From Falsirhodobacter sp051195255 (GTDB taxonomy: Bacteria; Pseudomonadota; Alphaproteobacteria; Rhodobacterales; Rhodobacteraceae), in assembly GCF_051195255.1 (NCBI RefSeq), contig NZ_JBNJLK010000001.1, positions 1 through 64,000 on the forward strand: a stretch of DNA of 64,000 bases. Direction: 5' to 3'. The first letter of the stretch is position 1. The number at the start of each line of letters is the position of its first letter. The notes under the pieces are model-generated. The model saw only the letters and a program-made list of their open reading frames with translations, did not search any database and was not told the origin of the DNA. A program made the translations under genes and the position numbers. Positions 34,621 through 43,117 of the stretch are shown piece by piece.

Positions 34621-35628
34621 ATGATCGAACACCACATCCTGTCGAACGGCGCCCTGTGCAGCGTCGAAGGCGCGCCCGAGACGCTGGACGGCGTCTTGTG
34701 GATCGACCTCTGCAATCCCACCCGCTGGGAAGAAAGCCTGATCGAGGAACGGGTGGGCGTCGCGGTCCCCACCCTGGCCGAGATGGTGGAGATCGAAGAC
34801 TCCTCGCGCCTTTACATCGACGGGAACGCGATGGTGATGACCATCGTCGTGATCGAGGGGATGGACACGGGCCGCCCCCGCCGCGCGCAGTTGACGCTGG
34901 TCCTGCTGCCGCATGTGCTGATCACCGTGCGCTATGCCAACCCCGTGCCCCTGCGCACCATCGCGGCCCGCGTGGCGCGCCGTCCGGCCGAATCGGACAA
35001 CGCGCCGCGCCTGATGGCCACGATCCTGGAAGCGTTCGTGGAACGCATCGCCGACGTGCTGGAACAGGTGTCGGCGGAACTGACGGCCATCTCCGACACC
35101 GTCTTCTTCGAGGAAGGCGCGGGCCCGCAGGAACAGGACCTGAAGAAGCTGCTGCAAAAGCTGGGGCGGCAGAACCGCGCCCTGTCGATCCTGCGCGAAA
35201 GCCTTCTGTCGCTGGACCGGCTGCTGCCGTTCCTGCGCGACGCCACCTCCGGCAAGGCGGCCCGCACGGCCGACGAAACGCTGCCCCCCCTCGCCCGCCT
35301 GTCCGCCAAGGGGGACAAGCGCCTGAAGGCGATCGAGCGCGACCTGAAATCCCTGTCCGCCTACGAGGCGCAGGTGGAGCAAGAGCTGACCTTCCTGCAT
35401 TCCGCCACCATCGGCCTGATCGGGGTGGAGCAGAACAAGATCATCAAGGTCCTGTCGGTTGCCACCGCCCTGTTCCTGCCCCCCACGCTGGTGGGCACCG
35501 TGTATGGCATGAACTTCCACGACATGCCGGAACTCGACTGGCATTACGGCTATCCGCTGGCCCTGGCCGTGATGGTCCTGTCGGCGGGCCTTCCTTATCT
35601 GTGGTTCCGCCGGAAGAAGTGGCTATAG
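34621..35628 (+). CDS. CorA/ZntB-family divalent cation channel
   Basis: 335 residues. Large N-terminal cytoplasmic domain, long stalk helix (about 200-265) and two C-terminal membrane helices (about 275-295 and 310-328). The pore signature YGMN is in VGTVYGMNFHDMPELDWHYGYP; the loop MPEL is the Mg2+/Co2+-type. Ends with a basic tail RRKKWL. The ATG at 34621 has no clear ribosome binding site because a hairpin occupies that region; translation may depend on the upstream gene. Confidence 0.87.
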   Translation: MIEHHILSNGALCSVEGAPETLDGVLWIDLCNPTRWEESLIEERVGVAVPTLAEMVEIEDSSRLYIDGNAMVMTIVVIEGMDTGRPRRAQLTLVLLPHVLITVRYANPVPLRTIAARVARRPAESDNAPRLMATILEAFVERIADVLEQVSAELTAISDTVFFEEGAGPQEQDLKKLLQKLGRQNRALSILRESLLSLDRLLPFLRDATSGKAARTADETLPPLARLSAKGDKRLKAIERDLKSLSAYEAQVEQELTFLHSATIGLIGVEQNKIIKVLSVATALFLPPTLVGTVYGMNFHDMPELDWHYGYPLALAVMVLSAGLPYLWFRRKKWL

Positions 35629-35655
35629 GGCAGACAGCCTGCCGTTTATTTCCGG

Positions 35656-35683
35656 TTGCCACGCATTTCGTGGCGCTTATAGT
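35656..35683 (+). promoter_or_regulatory. Promoter of the leuL-leuA transcript with an internal dyad
   Basis: TTGCCA (35656-35661), 16-bp spacer, TATAGT (35678-35683); each hexamer matches consensus at five of six. Seven bases later is the A of the leader peptide ATG (35691), the expected transcription start. A perfect inverted repeat, GCCACG-N5-CGTGGC (35658-35674), covers the -35 and spacer and could be an operator. Confidence 0.6.
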
Positions 35684-35690
35684 TCCCCTC

Positions 35691-35771
35691 ATGGCACGGG
35701 ACCAACATATCGCAGACCGGGGCATCGCCCTCCTCCGCCCCCGCGGCCTTCTTCTTCTTACGCGCCTCTGA
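35691..35771 (+). CDS. leuL: Leucine-rich leader peptide of leuA
   Basis: 26 codons, ATG to TGA, seven of them leucine including four CTT codons in a row (codons 20-23, 35748-35759) followed by Thr-Arg-Leu and stop. This is the classic layout of an amino-acid attenuation leader: scarcity of charged tRNA-Leu stalls the ribosome on the Leu run. No ribosome binding site precedes the ATG; the promoter spacing predicts that the mRNA begins at this AUG, so the peptide would be translated leaderless, as known for trpL in Sinorhizobium. The stop codon lies inside the left arm of the downstream hairpin. Confidence 0.75.
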   Translation: MARDQHIADRGIALLRPRGLLLLTRL

Positions 35772-35812
35772 GCGTGCCCTTGGGCGCGACCGCTCAGAGG
35801 TGACCAGCGCCC
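35765..35812 (+). promoter_or_regulatory. leuA attenuator: two mutually exclusive hairpins
   Basis: Hairpin 1 pairs CCTCTGAGCG (35765-35774) with CGCTCAGAGG (35791-35800), with an inner GCCC/GGGC. Hairpin 2 pairs GGGCGC (35782-35787) with GCGCCC (35807-35812) and has an inner ACC/GGT; it uses the same bases as the inner stem and the right arm of hairpin 1. A ribosome at the leader stop codon would block hairpin 1. No T-tract follows either, so control may be at translation or by Rho. The leuA ribosome binding site is 15-21 bases after hairpin 2. Confidence 0.55.
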
Positions 35813-35840
35813 GGCAAACGCGAACGAAGGAAGAAGACCC

Positions 35841-37403
35841 ATGCAAGACAAAGTATTCATTTTCGACACGACCCTGCGCGACGGTGAACAGTCCCCCGGC
35901 GCCACGATGACCCATTCCGAAAAGCTGGACATCGCCGCCATGCTGGACGAGATGGGCGTCGACATCATCGAAGCCGGGTTCCCCATCGCCTCGGAAGGCG
36001 ACTTCGAGGCGGTGTCGGCCATCGCGAAGAACTCGAAGAATTCGGTCATCTGCGGGCTGTCGCGCGCCAACTTCCGCGACATCGACCGCTGCTGGGAGGC
36101 CGTGAAGCACGCCGCCCGCCCGCGCATCCACACCTTCATCGGCACCTCTCCGCTGCACCGGGCCATTCCGAACCTGGACATGGACCAGATGGCCGAACGC
36201 ATCCACGACACGGTGACCCATGCCCGCAACCTGTGCGAGGACGTGCAGTGGTCGCCGATGGACGCGACCCGGACCGAACATGACTATCTGTGCCGCGTGG
36301 TGGAGATCGCGATCAAGGCCGGCGCCACCACGATCAACATCCCCGACACCGTGGGCTACACCGCGCCGCGCGAAAGCGCCGCCCTGATCCGCATGCTGCT
36401 GGATCGGGTGCCGGGCGCGGATCAGATCATCTTCGCGACCCATTGCCACAACGACCTGGGCATGGCGACCGCCAACGCGCTGGCCGCGGTGGAGGCCGGC
36501 GCCCGCCAGATCGAATGCACCATCAACGGCCTGGGCGAACGGGCCGGCAACACCGCGCTGGAAGAGGTCGTGATGGCCCTGAAGGTCCGCAACGACATCA
36601 TGCCGTTCCGCACCGGCGTCGACAGCACGAAGCTGACGGCGATCAGCCGCAAGGTCGCGACCGTGTCGGGCTTCCCCGTCCAGTTCAACAAGGCCATCGT
36701 CGGCAAGAACGCCTTCGCCCATGAATCCGGCATCCACCAGGACGGCATGCTGAAGAACGCCGAAACGTTCGAGATCATGCGCCCGGCCGACGTGGGCCTG
36801 ACCGAAACGTCGCTGGTGATGGGCAAGCATTCGGGCCGCGCCGCCCTGCGGTCTAAGCTGAAGGATCTGGGCTTCGAGGTCGCGGACAACCAGCTGGCCG
36901 ACATCTTCGTGCGGTTCAAGGCGCTGGCCGACAGCAAGAAGGAGATCTACGACGAGGATCTGCTGGCGCTGATGCAGGACGCAAACACCCAGTCGGCCTA
37001 TGATGGCCTGCACATCAAGCGCCTGCGCGTGGTCTGCGGCACGGACGGCCCGAAGGAAGCGCAGCTGACCCTGACCGTGAACGGAGAGGACAAGACCGCG
37101 GAAGCCACGGGCGACGGCCCGGTGGACGCGGCCTTCAACGCGGTGAACGCGCTGGTTCCCCATCAGGCCCGCCTTGCCCTGTATCAGGTGCAGGCGATCA
37201 CCGAAGGCACCGACGCGCAGGCCACCGTGACCGTCCGTCTGGAGGAGGACGGGAAGATCGCCACGGGGCACGCGGCGGACATGGACACGGTCGTCGCCTC
37301 CACCCGCGCCTATGTGAACGCGCTGAACCGGCTGATCCTGCGCCGCCAGAAGACGGCCCCCGGACATGACACGAAAGCCGTAAGCTACCGCGACGCCGGC
37401 TGA
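35841..37403 (+). CDS. leuA: 2-Isopropylmalate synthase
   Basis: First committed step of leucine synthesis: 2-oxoisovalerate plus acetyl-CoA. 520 residues. N-terminal TIM barrel with FDTTLRDGEQSPGATM (residues 7-22), metal-binding HCHND and INGLGERAGN. The C-terminal regulatory domain (from about 395) mediates leucine feedback inhibition. AAGGAAG precedes the ATG; GGAAGAAG there can pair with the CTT run of the leader. Monocistronic, with its own terminator. Confidence 0.96.
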   Translation: MQDKVFIFDTTLRDGEQSPGATMTHSEKLDIAAMLDEMGVDIIEAGFPIASEGDFEAVSAIAKNSKNSVICGLSRANFRDIDRCWEAVKHAARPRIHTFIGTSPLHRAIPNLDMDQMAERIHDTVTHARNLCEDVQWSPMDATRTEHDYLCRVVEIAIKAGATTINIPDTVGYTAPRESAALIRMLLDRVPGADQIIFATHCHNDLGMATANALAAVEAGARQIECTINGLGERAGNTALEEVVMALKVRNDIMPFRTGVDSTKLTAISRKVATVSGFPVQFNKAIVGKNAFAHESGIHQDGMLKNAETFEIMRPADVGLTETSLVMGKHSGRAALRSKLKDLGFEVADNQLADIFVRFKALADSKKEIYDEDLLALMQDANTQSAYDGLHIKRLRVVCGTDGPKEAQLTLTVNGEDKTAEATGDGPVDAAFNAVNALVPHQARLALYQVQAITEGTDAQATVTVRLEEDGKIATGHAADMDTVVASTRAYVNALNRLILRRQKTAPGHDTKAVSYRDAG

Positions 37404-37425
37404 ACCCCGCTGATTATCTCGTGAT

Positions 37426-37465
37426 GGGGCAAAGCGGAGCCTTTCGCTTTGCCCCTTCGCTTTTT
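37426..37465 (+). terminator. Intrinsic terminator of leuA
   Basis: 11-bp perfect stem GGGGCAAAGCG/CGCTTTGCCCC (37426-37436 with 37445-37455), eight-base loop, then TTCGCTTTTT. Confidence 0.93.
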
Positions 37466-37528
37466 ATAAGGACCCGCCCGTGCAGCGCATGACTCGGGCA
37501 GCTTCGGGACAGCAGGACAGGAACGCAA

Positions 37529-38563
37529 ATGGCATTGGCGGGTATCTTTTCGTCGGACATGGCTATCGACCTCGGCACGGCGAACACGCTCGTCTATGTG
37601 AAAGGGCGCGGGATCATCCTGAATGAACCGTCGGTCGTCGCCTATCATGTCAAAGACGGCAAGCGGCAGGTTCTGGCTGTGGGCGAGGACGCCAAGCTGA
37701 TGCTGGGCCGGACCCCCGGCAGCATCGAGGCGATCCGCCCGCTGCGCGACGGCGTCATCGCCGACTTCGACACGGCGGAGGAGATGATCAAGCATTTCAT
37801 CCGCAAGGTGCACAAGCGGACCACCTTCTCCAAACCGAAGATCATCGTCTGCGTGCCCTATGGCGCGACGCCGGTGGAAAAGCGCGCCATCCGCCAGTCC
37901 GTCCTGTCGGCCGGTGCACGCCGCGCGGGCCTGATCGCGGAGCCGATCGCGGCCGCCATCGGCGCGGGCATGCCCATCACCGAACCGACCGGCAACATGG
38001 TCGTGGACATCGGCGGCGGCACGACCGAGGTTGCAGTGCTGTCCTTGGGTGACATCGTCTACGCCCGCTCCATCCGCGTCGGTGGCGACCGCATGGACGA
38101 GGCGATCATCTCCTACCTTCGCCGCCAGCAGAACCTGCTGATCGGGGACGCGACGTCCGAACGGATCAAGACCTCCATCGGCACCGCGCGGATGCCCGAT
38201 GACGGGCGCGGCACCTCCATGCTGATCCGCGGCCGCGACCTTCTGAACGGCGTGCCGAAAGAGGTGGAGATCAACCAGGCGCAGGTGGCCGAAGCCCTGA
38301 TGGAGCCCGTCCAGTCGATCTGCGACGCGGTCATGCAGGCGCTGGAAGCGACGCCCCCGGATCTGGCCGCCGACATCGTGGACCGCGGGGTGATGCTGAC
38401 GGGTGGCGGCGCGCTGCTGGGCGATCTGGATCTGGCGCTGCGCGAACAGACGGGCCTCTCGATCTCGGTCGCGAACGAGCCGTTGAATTGCGTGGCTCTG
38501 GGCACCGGCAAGGCGCTGGAATATCAGAAACAGCTGCGCCACGTCATCGACTACGAAACCTGA
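37529..38563 (+). CDS. mreB: Rod shape-determining protein MreB
   Basis: Bacterial actin that orients the elongation machinery. 344 residues. Phosphate loops MAIDLGTANTLVYVKGRGI (residues 10-29) and VVDIGGGTTEVAVLSLG (about 157-173), adenosine motif MLTGGGALLGDLD. The N-terminal FSSDMAID matches MreB, where a short amphipathic segment binds the membrane. First gene of mreBCD-mrdA-rodA; 18 bp before mreC. Confidence 0.97.
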   Translation: MALAGIFSSDMAIDLGTANTLVYVKGRGIILNEPSVVAYHVKDGKRQVLAVGEDAKLMLGRTPGSIEAIRPLRDGVIADFDTAEEMIKHFIRKVHKRTTFSKPKIIVCVPYGATPVEKRAIRQSVLSAGARRAGLIAEPIAAAIGAGMPITEPTGNMVVDIGGGTTEVAVLSLGDIVYARSIRVGGDRMDEAIISYLRRQQNLLIGDATSERIKTSIGTARMPDDGRGTSMLIRGRDLLNGVPKEVEINQAQVAEALMEPVQSICDAVMQALEATPPDLAADIVDRGVMLTGGGALLGDLDLALREQTGLSISVANEPLNCVALGTGKALEYQKQLRHVIDYET

Positions 38564-38581
38564 TCAAACGCCGGGGGCACC

Positions 38582-39484
38582 GTGGCACGGGACAACGGAT
38601 CGGAGCAGTTCACCCGCCCCCTGAGACGTGTCCTCGTCGGCGGGCTGGTGCTGCTGTTGCTGGCCATCTTCATGATCTGGCGCATCGACAGCCCGCGCGT
38701 GGAACAGCTGCGCGCGGCGCTGGTGGACCGCTTCGTGCCCTCCTTCAACTGGGCGATGGCGCCGGTCACCAAGGCCGCCGCGATGATCGACGACGCGCAA
38801 TCCTATGTCCGCATCTATGAACAGAACCAGGAACTGCGGCGCGAGTTGCAGCAGATGCGCGCCTGGAAAGAGGCGGCGCTGCAACTGGAACAGCAGAACG
38901 CCCGCCTTCTGGACCTGAACCAGGTGCGGCTGGACCCTGAACTGACCCATGTGACCGGCCTCGTGCTGGCCGACAGCGGATCGCCCTTCCGCCAGTCGGT
39001 GCTGCTGAACGTCGGCCTGCGGGACGGGATCCGCGACGGCTGGGCCACGATGGACGGCGTAGGGCTGGTCGGCCGCATCTCGGGCGTCGGCGACCAGACC
39101 AGCCGCGTGATCCTGCTGACCGATTCCAACAGCCGCATTCCGGTGATGGTGCAGCCTTCGGGGCAGAAGGCGATCCTGTCGGGCGACAACAGCGGCGCCC
39201 CGGTGCTGGAGTTTCTGGAAAAGCCCGATCTGGTGCGTCCGGGCGACCGCGTCGTGACCTCGGGCGACGGATCGGTCTTTCCTGCCGATCTTCTGGTCGG
39301 AGAGGTTGCGCAAAGCCCCGACCGCCGGCTGCGCGTCCGGCTGGCCGCCGACTACGCCCGTCTTGAATTCCTGCGCGTGCTGCGGATGCGCGAACGCGCC
39401 GTTCCGGCCGAGGCGGGGACCCTGGTCACCCCGCCCCTGCCCCCCACGCCCGAACTTCCGGCGGTCCAAGGAACGGCGCCGTGA
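38582..39484 (+). CDS. mreC: Rod shape-determining protein MreC
   Basis: 300 residues, GTG start. Single membrane helix at about 20-40 (VLVGGLVLLLLAIFMIW), coiled coil at about 70-115 (YEQNQELRRELQQMRAWKEA) and a periplasmic beta domain with RQSVLLNVGLRDGI and GVGLVGRISGVG. Ends in a Pro-rich tail. Links MreB inside to PBP2 outside. Overlaps mreD by 4 bp. Confidence 0.95.
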   Translation: MARDNGSEQFTRPLRRVLVGGLVLLLLAIFMIWRIDSPRVEQLRAALVDRFVPSFNWAMAPVTKAAAMIDDAQSYVRIYEQNQELRRELQQMRAWKEAALQLEQQNARLLDLNQVRLDPELTHVTGLVLADSGSPFRQSVLLNVGLRDGIRDGWATMDGVGLVGRISGVGDQTSRVILLTDSNSRIPVMVQPSGQKAILSGDNSGAPVLEFLEKPDLVRPGDRVVTSGDGSVFPADLLVGEVAQSPDRRLRVRLAADYARLEFLRVLRMRERAVPAEAGTLVTPPLPPTPELPAVQGTAP

Positions 39485-40020
39485 GCGGCCTTGGCCGGGC
39501 GGGGCGCTGGTTCCACCGGATTGCCTTCCTGCTGATCGCGCTGGTGCTGGTGCTTTTGCGCCTGCTGCCCTTGGGCGGCGAGGCGGGCGACTGGCCCGGC
39601 CCCGACATCCTGTTGTGCGTGACGCTGGCCTGGACCCTGCGCCGCCCCGACGCGATGCGCGTCTGGCTGGTGGCCTTCGTCTTCCTGGCCGAGGATCTGC
39701 TGTTGATGCGGCCCCCCGGTCTTTGGACGGCCGTGGTCGTCGTGGGAACCGAATTCCTGCGCAGCCGCATGGCCTTCGCGCGCGAGGCGAACTTCCTCAG
39801 CGAATGGATCAGCGTGGCGGTGCTGGTTCTGGGCATGACCTTCGCTTACCGTTTTGTGTTCACGCTAGCCTTTCTTCCGCAGGTGGGTCTGGGATATGCG
39901 ATGATCGGAACGGCGGCGACGATCCTGTGCTATCCTGTTGTCGTGCTGGCCACGTCCTGGGCGTTCGGCCTGCACAAGCCCGCCACCGGTGAAATCGACG
40001 CCTATGGGAGACGGATGTGA
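39481..40020 (+). CDS. mreD: Rod shape-determining protein MreD
   Basis: 179-residue inner-membrane protein with about five helices (near 12-30, 40-60, 66-82, 102-125, 135-160). GTG start overlapping the mreC stop, and its own stop overlaps mrdA. Sequence is poorly conserved in the family; position and topology carry the assignment. Confidence 0.88.
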   Translation: MSGLGRAGRWFHRIAFLLIALVLVLLRLLPLGGEAGDWPGPDILLCVTLAWTLRRPDAMRVWLVAFVFLAEDLLLMRPPGLWTAVVVVGTEFLRSRMAFAREANFLSEWISVAVLVLGMTFAYRFVFTLAFLPQVGLGYAMIGTAATILCYPVVVLATSWAFGLHKPATGEIDAYGRRM

Positions 40021-41972
40021 AACGCATCGCCCACCGCGACAGTGACGAAACGACCCGCCGCACCACGCGCCGCGCCTTGATCATGGGGGGCGCGATGTCC
40101 GCCGTTGTCGCGGTGCTGGGCGCGCGCCTGCGCTACATGCAGGTGGACCAGGCCGACCAGTACCGCCTTCTGGCCGAGGAGAACCGCGTGTCCATCCGGC
40201 TGATCCCGCCCAATCGCGGGCAGATCTTCGACCGGAACGGCCGGCTGATCGCGGGCAACGAACAGAACTACCGCATCATCATCACGCGCGAGGATGCGGG
40301 CGACGTGAACGACGTGCTGCACCGCCTGCAGCGCGTGATCCCCCTGTCGGAGGAGGAGATCCTGCGGGTGGAGGACGAGGCGAAGAAACGGTCCGCCTTC
40401 GTGCCGATCATCGTGGCGGACCGCATCAGCTGGGATGACATGTCCCGCGTGGCGATGAACGCCCCCTCCCTTCCCGGCGTCACGCCCGAGGTGGGGCAGT
40501 CGCGGATCTACCCCCTCGACACCGATTTCGCACATGTGGTGGGCTATGTCGGCCCCGTGTCGGAACGCGATCTGAAGGGGCAGGAAAACCCCGACCCCCT
40601 GCTTCAGATCCCGCAGTTCCAGATCGGTAAGGCCGGGGTGGAAACATGGCGCGAGGACGTGCTGCGCGGCGAAGCCGGCACCCGCCGGATCGAGGTGAAC
40701 GCCGTCGGCCGCATCATGCGCGAACTGGACCGGGTGGAGGGTCAGGCGGGCGCGGACCTGACGCTGACCATCGATGCCGAGGTGCAGAACTTCGTCAACG
40801 CGCGCTTGGGCGGCGAAAGCGCGGCCGTGGTGGCCATCGATGTCACGAACGGCGATCTTCTGGCCATCTCCTCCACCCCGTCCTTCAACCCGAACCTGTT
40901 CGTGCGCGGCATCTCCTACAAGGATTATTCGGCGCTGACGGCGAACGACCACCGGCCGCTGGCGAACAAGGCCGTGTCCGGGGCCTATCCCCCCGGCTCC
41001 ACCTTCAAGATGGTGACGGCGCTGGCCGCGCTGGAGGCAGGTGTCATCGACGCCGACAGCACCGTGTATTGCCCCGGCTATTACGAATATGGCGGACGGC
41101 GGTTCCACTGCTGGTCGCGCGGCGGGCACGGGCACCTGAACCTGGACGGCGCCCTTGGCCGCAGCTGCGACGTGTTCTTCTATGACGTGTCGCAGCGCGT
41201 CGGCATCGACAAGATGGCCGAAACCGGCCGCAAGATGGGCCTTGGCCAGCGCCACGACCTGCCGATGTCGGCCATCGTCGAAGGCGTCATGCCCGACAAG
41301 GACTGGAAGATGGCGAGCTATGGCCAGGAATGGCGGATCGGCGACACGATCAACGCCTCCATCGGTCAGGGCTACGTCCTCGCCTCGCCGCTGCAACTGG
41401 CGCTGATGACGGGGCGCCTCGCCTCCGGTCGTGCCATCGTGCCCCGGCTGGTCCGCGCCATCGACGGGCAAGAGGTCGAAACCGAGGCGGCGCCCGCGCT
41501 GGACATCCCGTCCGCCTATCTGCGGATGGTCCGGCACGGGATGTTCACCGTGTCGAACAAGCTGGGCATGACCGGCTATTCCAGCCGCATCGTCGATCCG
41601 ACCATGACCATGGCGGGAAAATCGGGCACGGCGCAGGTCCGCAACATCACCGCGGCCGAACGCGCGCGGGGCGTCATCAGCAACGACCAGCTGCCCTGGG
41701 AACGGCGCGACCATGCGCTGTTCGTGGGCTTTGCGCCCTACGACAATCCCAAGGTGGCGGTGGCCTGCGTGGTGGAACATGGCGGCGGCGGCTCCACCGT
41801 GGCGGGGCCGATCGTGCGGGACGTGCTGCTGCGCATCCTGTCGGGGGGCATGCCACCCCTTGCGGCATATCCCGAAAGCCAGCGTTCGCGGATCGAGACG
41901 GCGCTGTCGGAACTGCCCCTGCGCGATTTCGCCGCCCTTGCCGGCGCCACCGGGGTGCGGGGCCGGGCATGA
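40017..41972 (+). CDS. mrdA: Penicillin-binding protein 2
   Basis: Transpeptidase of the elongasome. 651 residues. The N-terminal basic stretch TTRRTTRRALIMGG leads into one membrane helix (about 22-40). The dimerisation domain begins NRVSIRLIPPNRGQIFDRNG. The transpeptidase domain has SxxK as STFK at 328-331 (nucleophile Ser328), SCD in GRSCDVFFYD, and KSGT at 535-538. The family-specific Cys pair in YCPGYYEYGGRRFHCW is also present. GTG start overlapping mreD. Confidence 0.95.
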   Translation: MKRIAHRDSDETTRRTTRRALIMGGAMSAVVAVLGARLRYMQVDQADQYRLLAEENRVSIRLIPPNRGQIFDRNGRLIAGNEQNYRIIITREDAGDVNDVLHRLQRVIPLSEEEILRVEDEAKKRSAFVPIIVADRISWDDMSRVAMNAPSLPGVTPEVGQSRIYPLDTDFAHVVGYVGPVSERDLKGQENPDPLLQIPQFQIGKAGVETWREDVLRGEAGTRRIEVNAVGRIMRELDRVEGQAGADLTLTIDAEVQNFVNARLGGESAAVVAIDVTNGDLLAISSTPSFNPNLFVRGISYKDYSALTANDHRPLANKAVSGAYPPGSTFKMVTALAALEAGVIDADSTVYCPGYYEYGGRRFHCWSRGGHGHLNLDGALGRSCDVFFYDVSQRVGIDKMAETGRKMGLGQRHDLPMSAIVEGVMPDKDWKMASYGQEWRIGDTINASIGQGYVLASPLQLALMTGRLASGRAIVPRLVRAIDGQEVETEAAPALDIPSAYLRMVRHGMFTVSNKLGMTGYSSRIVDPTMTMAGKSGTAQVRNITAAERARGVISNDQLPWERRDHALFVGFAPYDNPKVAVACVVEHGGGGSTVAGPIVRDVLLRILSGGMPPLAAYPESQRSRIETALSELPLRDFAALAGATGVRGRA

Positions 41973-43108
41973 GCTTTCTTGAATACCGCATCCAGACCGT
42001 CCCCTCGGGGCCGCGCAAGCTGCTTTATCTGAACTGGGCGCTGATCCTGCTGCTGACCTCGGTCTGCGCGGTCGGCTGGCTCATGCTCTATTCCGTGGCC
42101 GGAGGCGACATCTCCGCTTGGGCCGAACCGCAGATGAAGCGGTTCGCGGTCGGGCTGACGATCATGATCATCGTGGGGATGATCCCGATCTGGTTCTGGC
42201 GCAACATGTCGGGCGTGGCCTACCTGATCGCGGTGGGCCTCCTGGTCGCGGTGGACGTGATGGGCCATATCGGCATGGGGGCGCAGCGGTGGCTGAACCT
42301 CGGCTTCATCATGCTGCAACCGTCGGAGCTGATGAAGATCGCGCTCGTGATGATGCTGGCGGCCTATTACGACTGGCTGGACCCGAAGAAGGTGTCGCGG
42401 CCCCTGTGGGTGCTGGTGCCCCTGCTTCTGATCCTGCTGCCGGTGGCGCTGGTCATGGTGCAGCCGGACCTTGGCACGGCGATCCTGCTGATGGGGGGCG
42501 GCGCGGTCGTGATGTTCTGCGCGGGGGTCAGCTGGATCTATTTCGCGGTGGTCATCGGCGCGGGCGCGGGCCTTGTCACCGTGGTGCTGATGAGCCGGGG
42601 CACGCCTTGGCAGCTTCTGCACGATTACCAGTACAAGCGGATCGACACCTTCCTCGATCCTTCCTCGGACCCGCTGGGCGCCGGGTATCACATCACGCAG
42701 GCCAAGATCGCCCTAGGCTCGGGCGGCTGGACGGGGCGCGGGTTCATGCAGGGCACGCAAAGCCGGCTGAACTTCCTGCCCGAAAAGCACACCGACTTCA
42801 TCTTCACCGTCGTGGCGGAGGAGTTCGGCTTCATCGGGGCCTGCTCGCTCCTCATCCTCTATGCGCTGATCATCGCCTTCTGCATCTCCTCGGCGGTGCG
42901 GATGAAGGACCGGTTCGCCTCGCTCGTGACGCTGGGGATCGCGGCGTCGTTCTTCTTCCTGTTCGGCGTCAACATGCTGATGGTCATGGGGCTGGCGCCC
43001 GTGGTGGGCGTGCCACTTCCGCTGGTCAGCTATGGCGGATCGGCGATGATGGTGTTGCTCACGGCCTTCGGGATCGTGCAAAGTGCCCATGTCCACCGTG
43101 CCCGCTGA
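41969..43108 (+). CDS. rodA: Rod-shape peptidoglycan glycosyltransferase RodA
   Basis: SEDS-family glycan polymerase, partner of PBP2. 379 residues and about ten helices. Family motifs: GAQRWLNLGFIMLQPSELMK, VQPDLGTAILLM, the large loop ending LNFLPEKHTDFIFTVVAEEFGFIG (Glu/Asp catalytic region) and PLPLVSYGGSAMM. ATG overlaps the mrdA stop by 4 bp. Last gene of the cluster. Confidence 0.96.
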   Translation: MSFLEYRIQTVPSGPRKLLYLNWALILLLTSVCAVGWLMLYSVAGGDISAWAEPQMKRFAVGLTIMIIVGMIPIWFWRNMSGVAYLIAVGLLVAVDVMGHIGMGAQRWLNLGFIMLQPSELMKIALVMMLAAYYDWLDPKKVSRPLWVLVPLLLILLPVALVMVQPDLGTAILLMGGGAVVMFCAGVSWIYFAVVIGAGAGLVTVVLMSRGTPWQLLHDYQYKRIDTFLDPSSDPLGAGYHITQAKIALGSGGWTGRGFMQGTQSRLNFLPEKHTDFIFTVVAEEFGFIGACSLLILYALIIAFCISSAVRMKDRFASLVTLGIAASFFFLFGVNMLMVMGLAPVVGVPLPLVSYGGSAMMVLLTAFGIVQSAHVHRAR

Positions 43109-43117
43109 AGGATCCCC

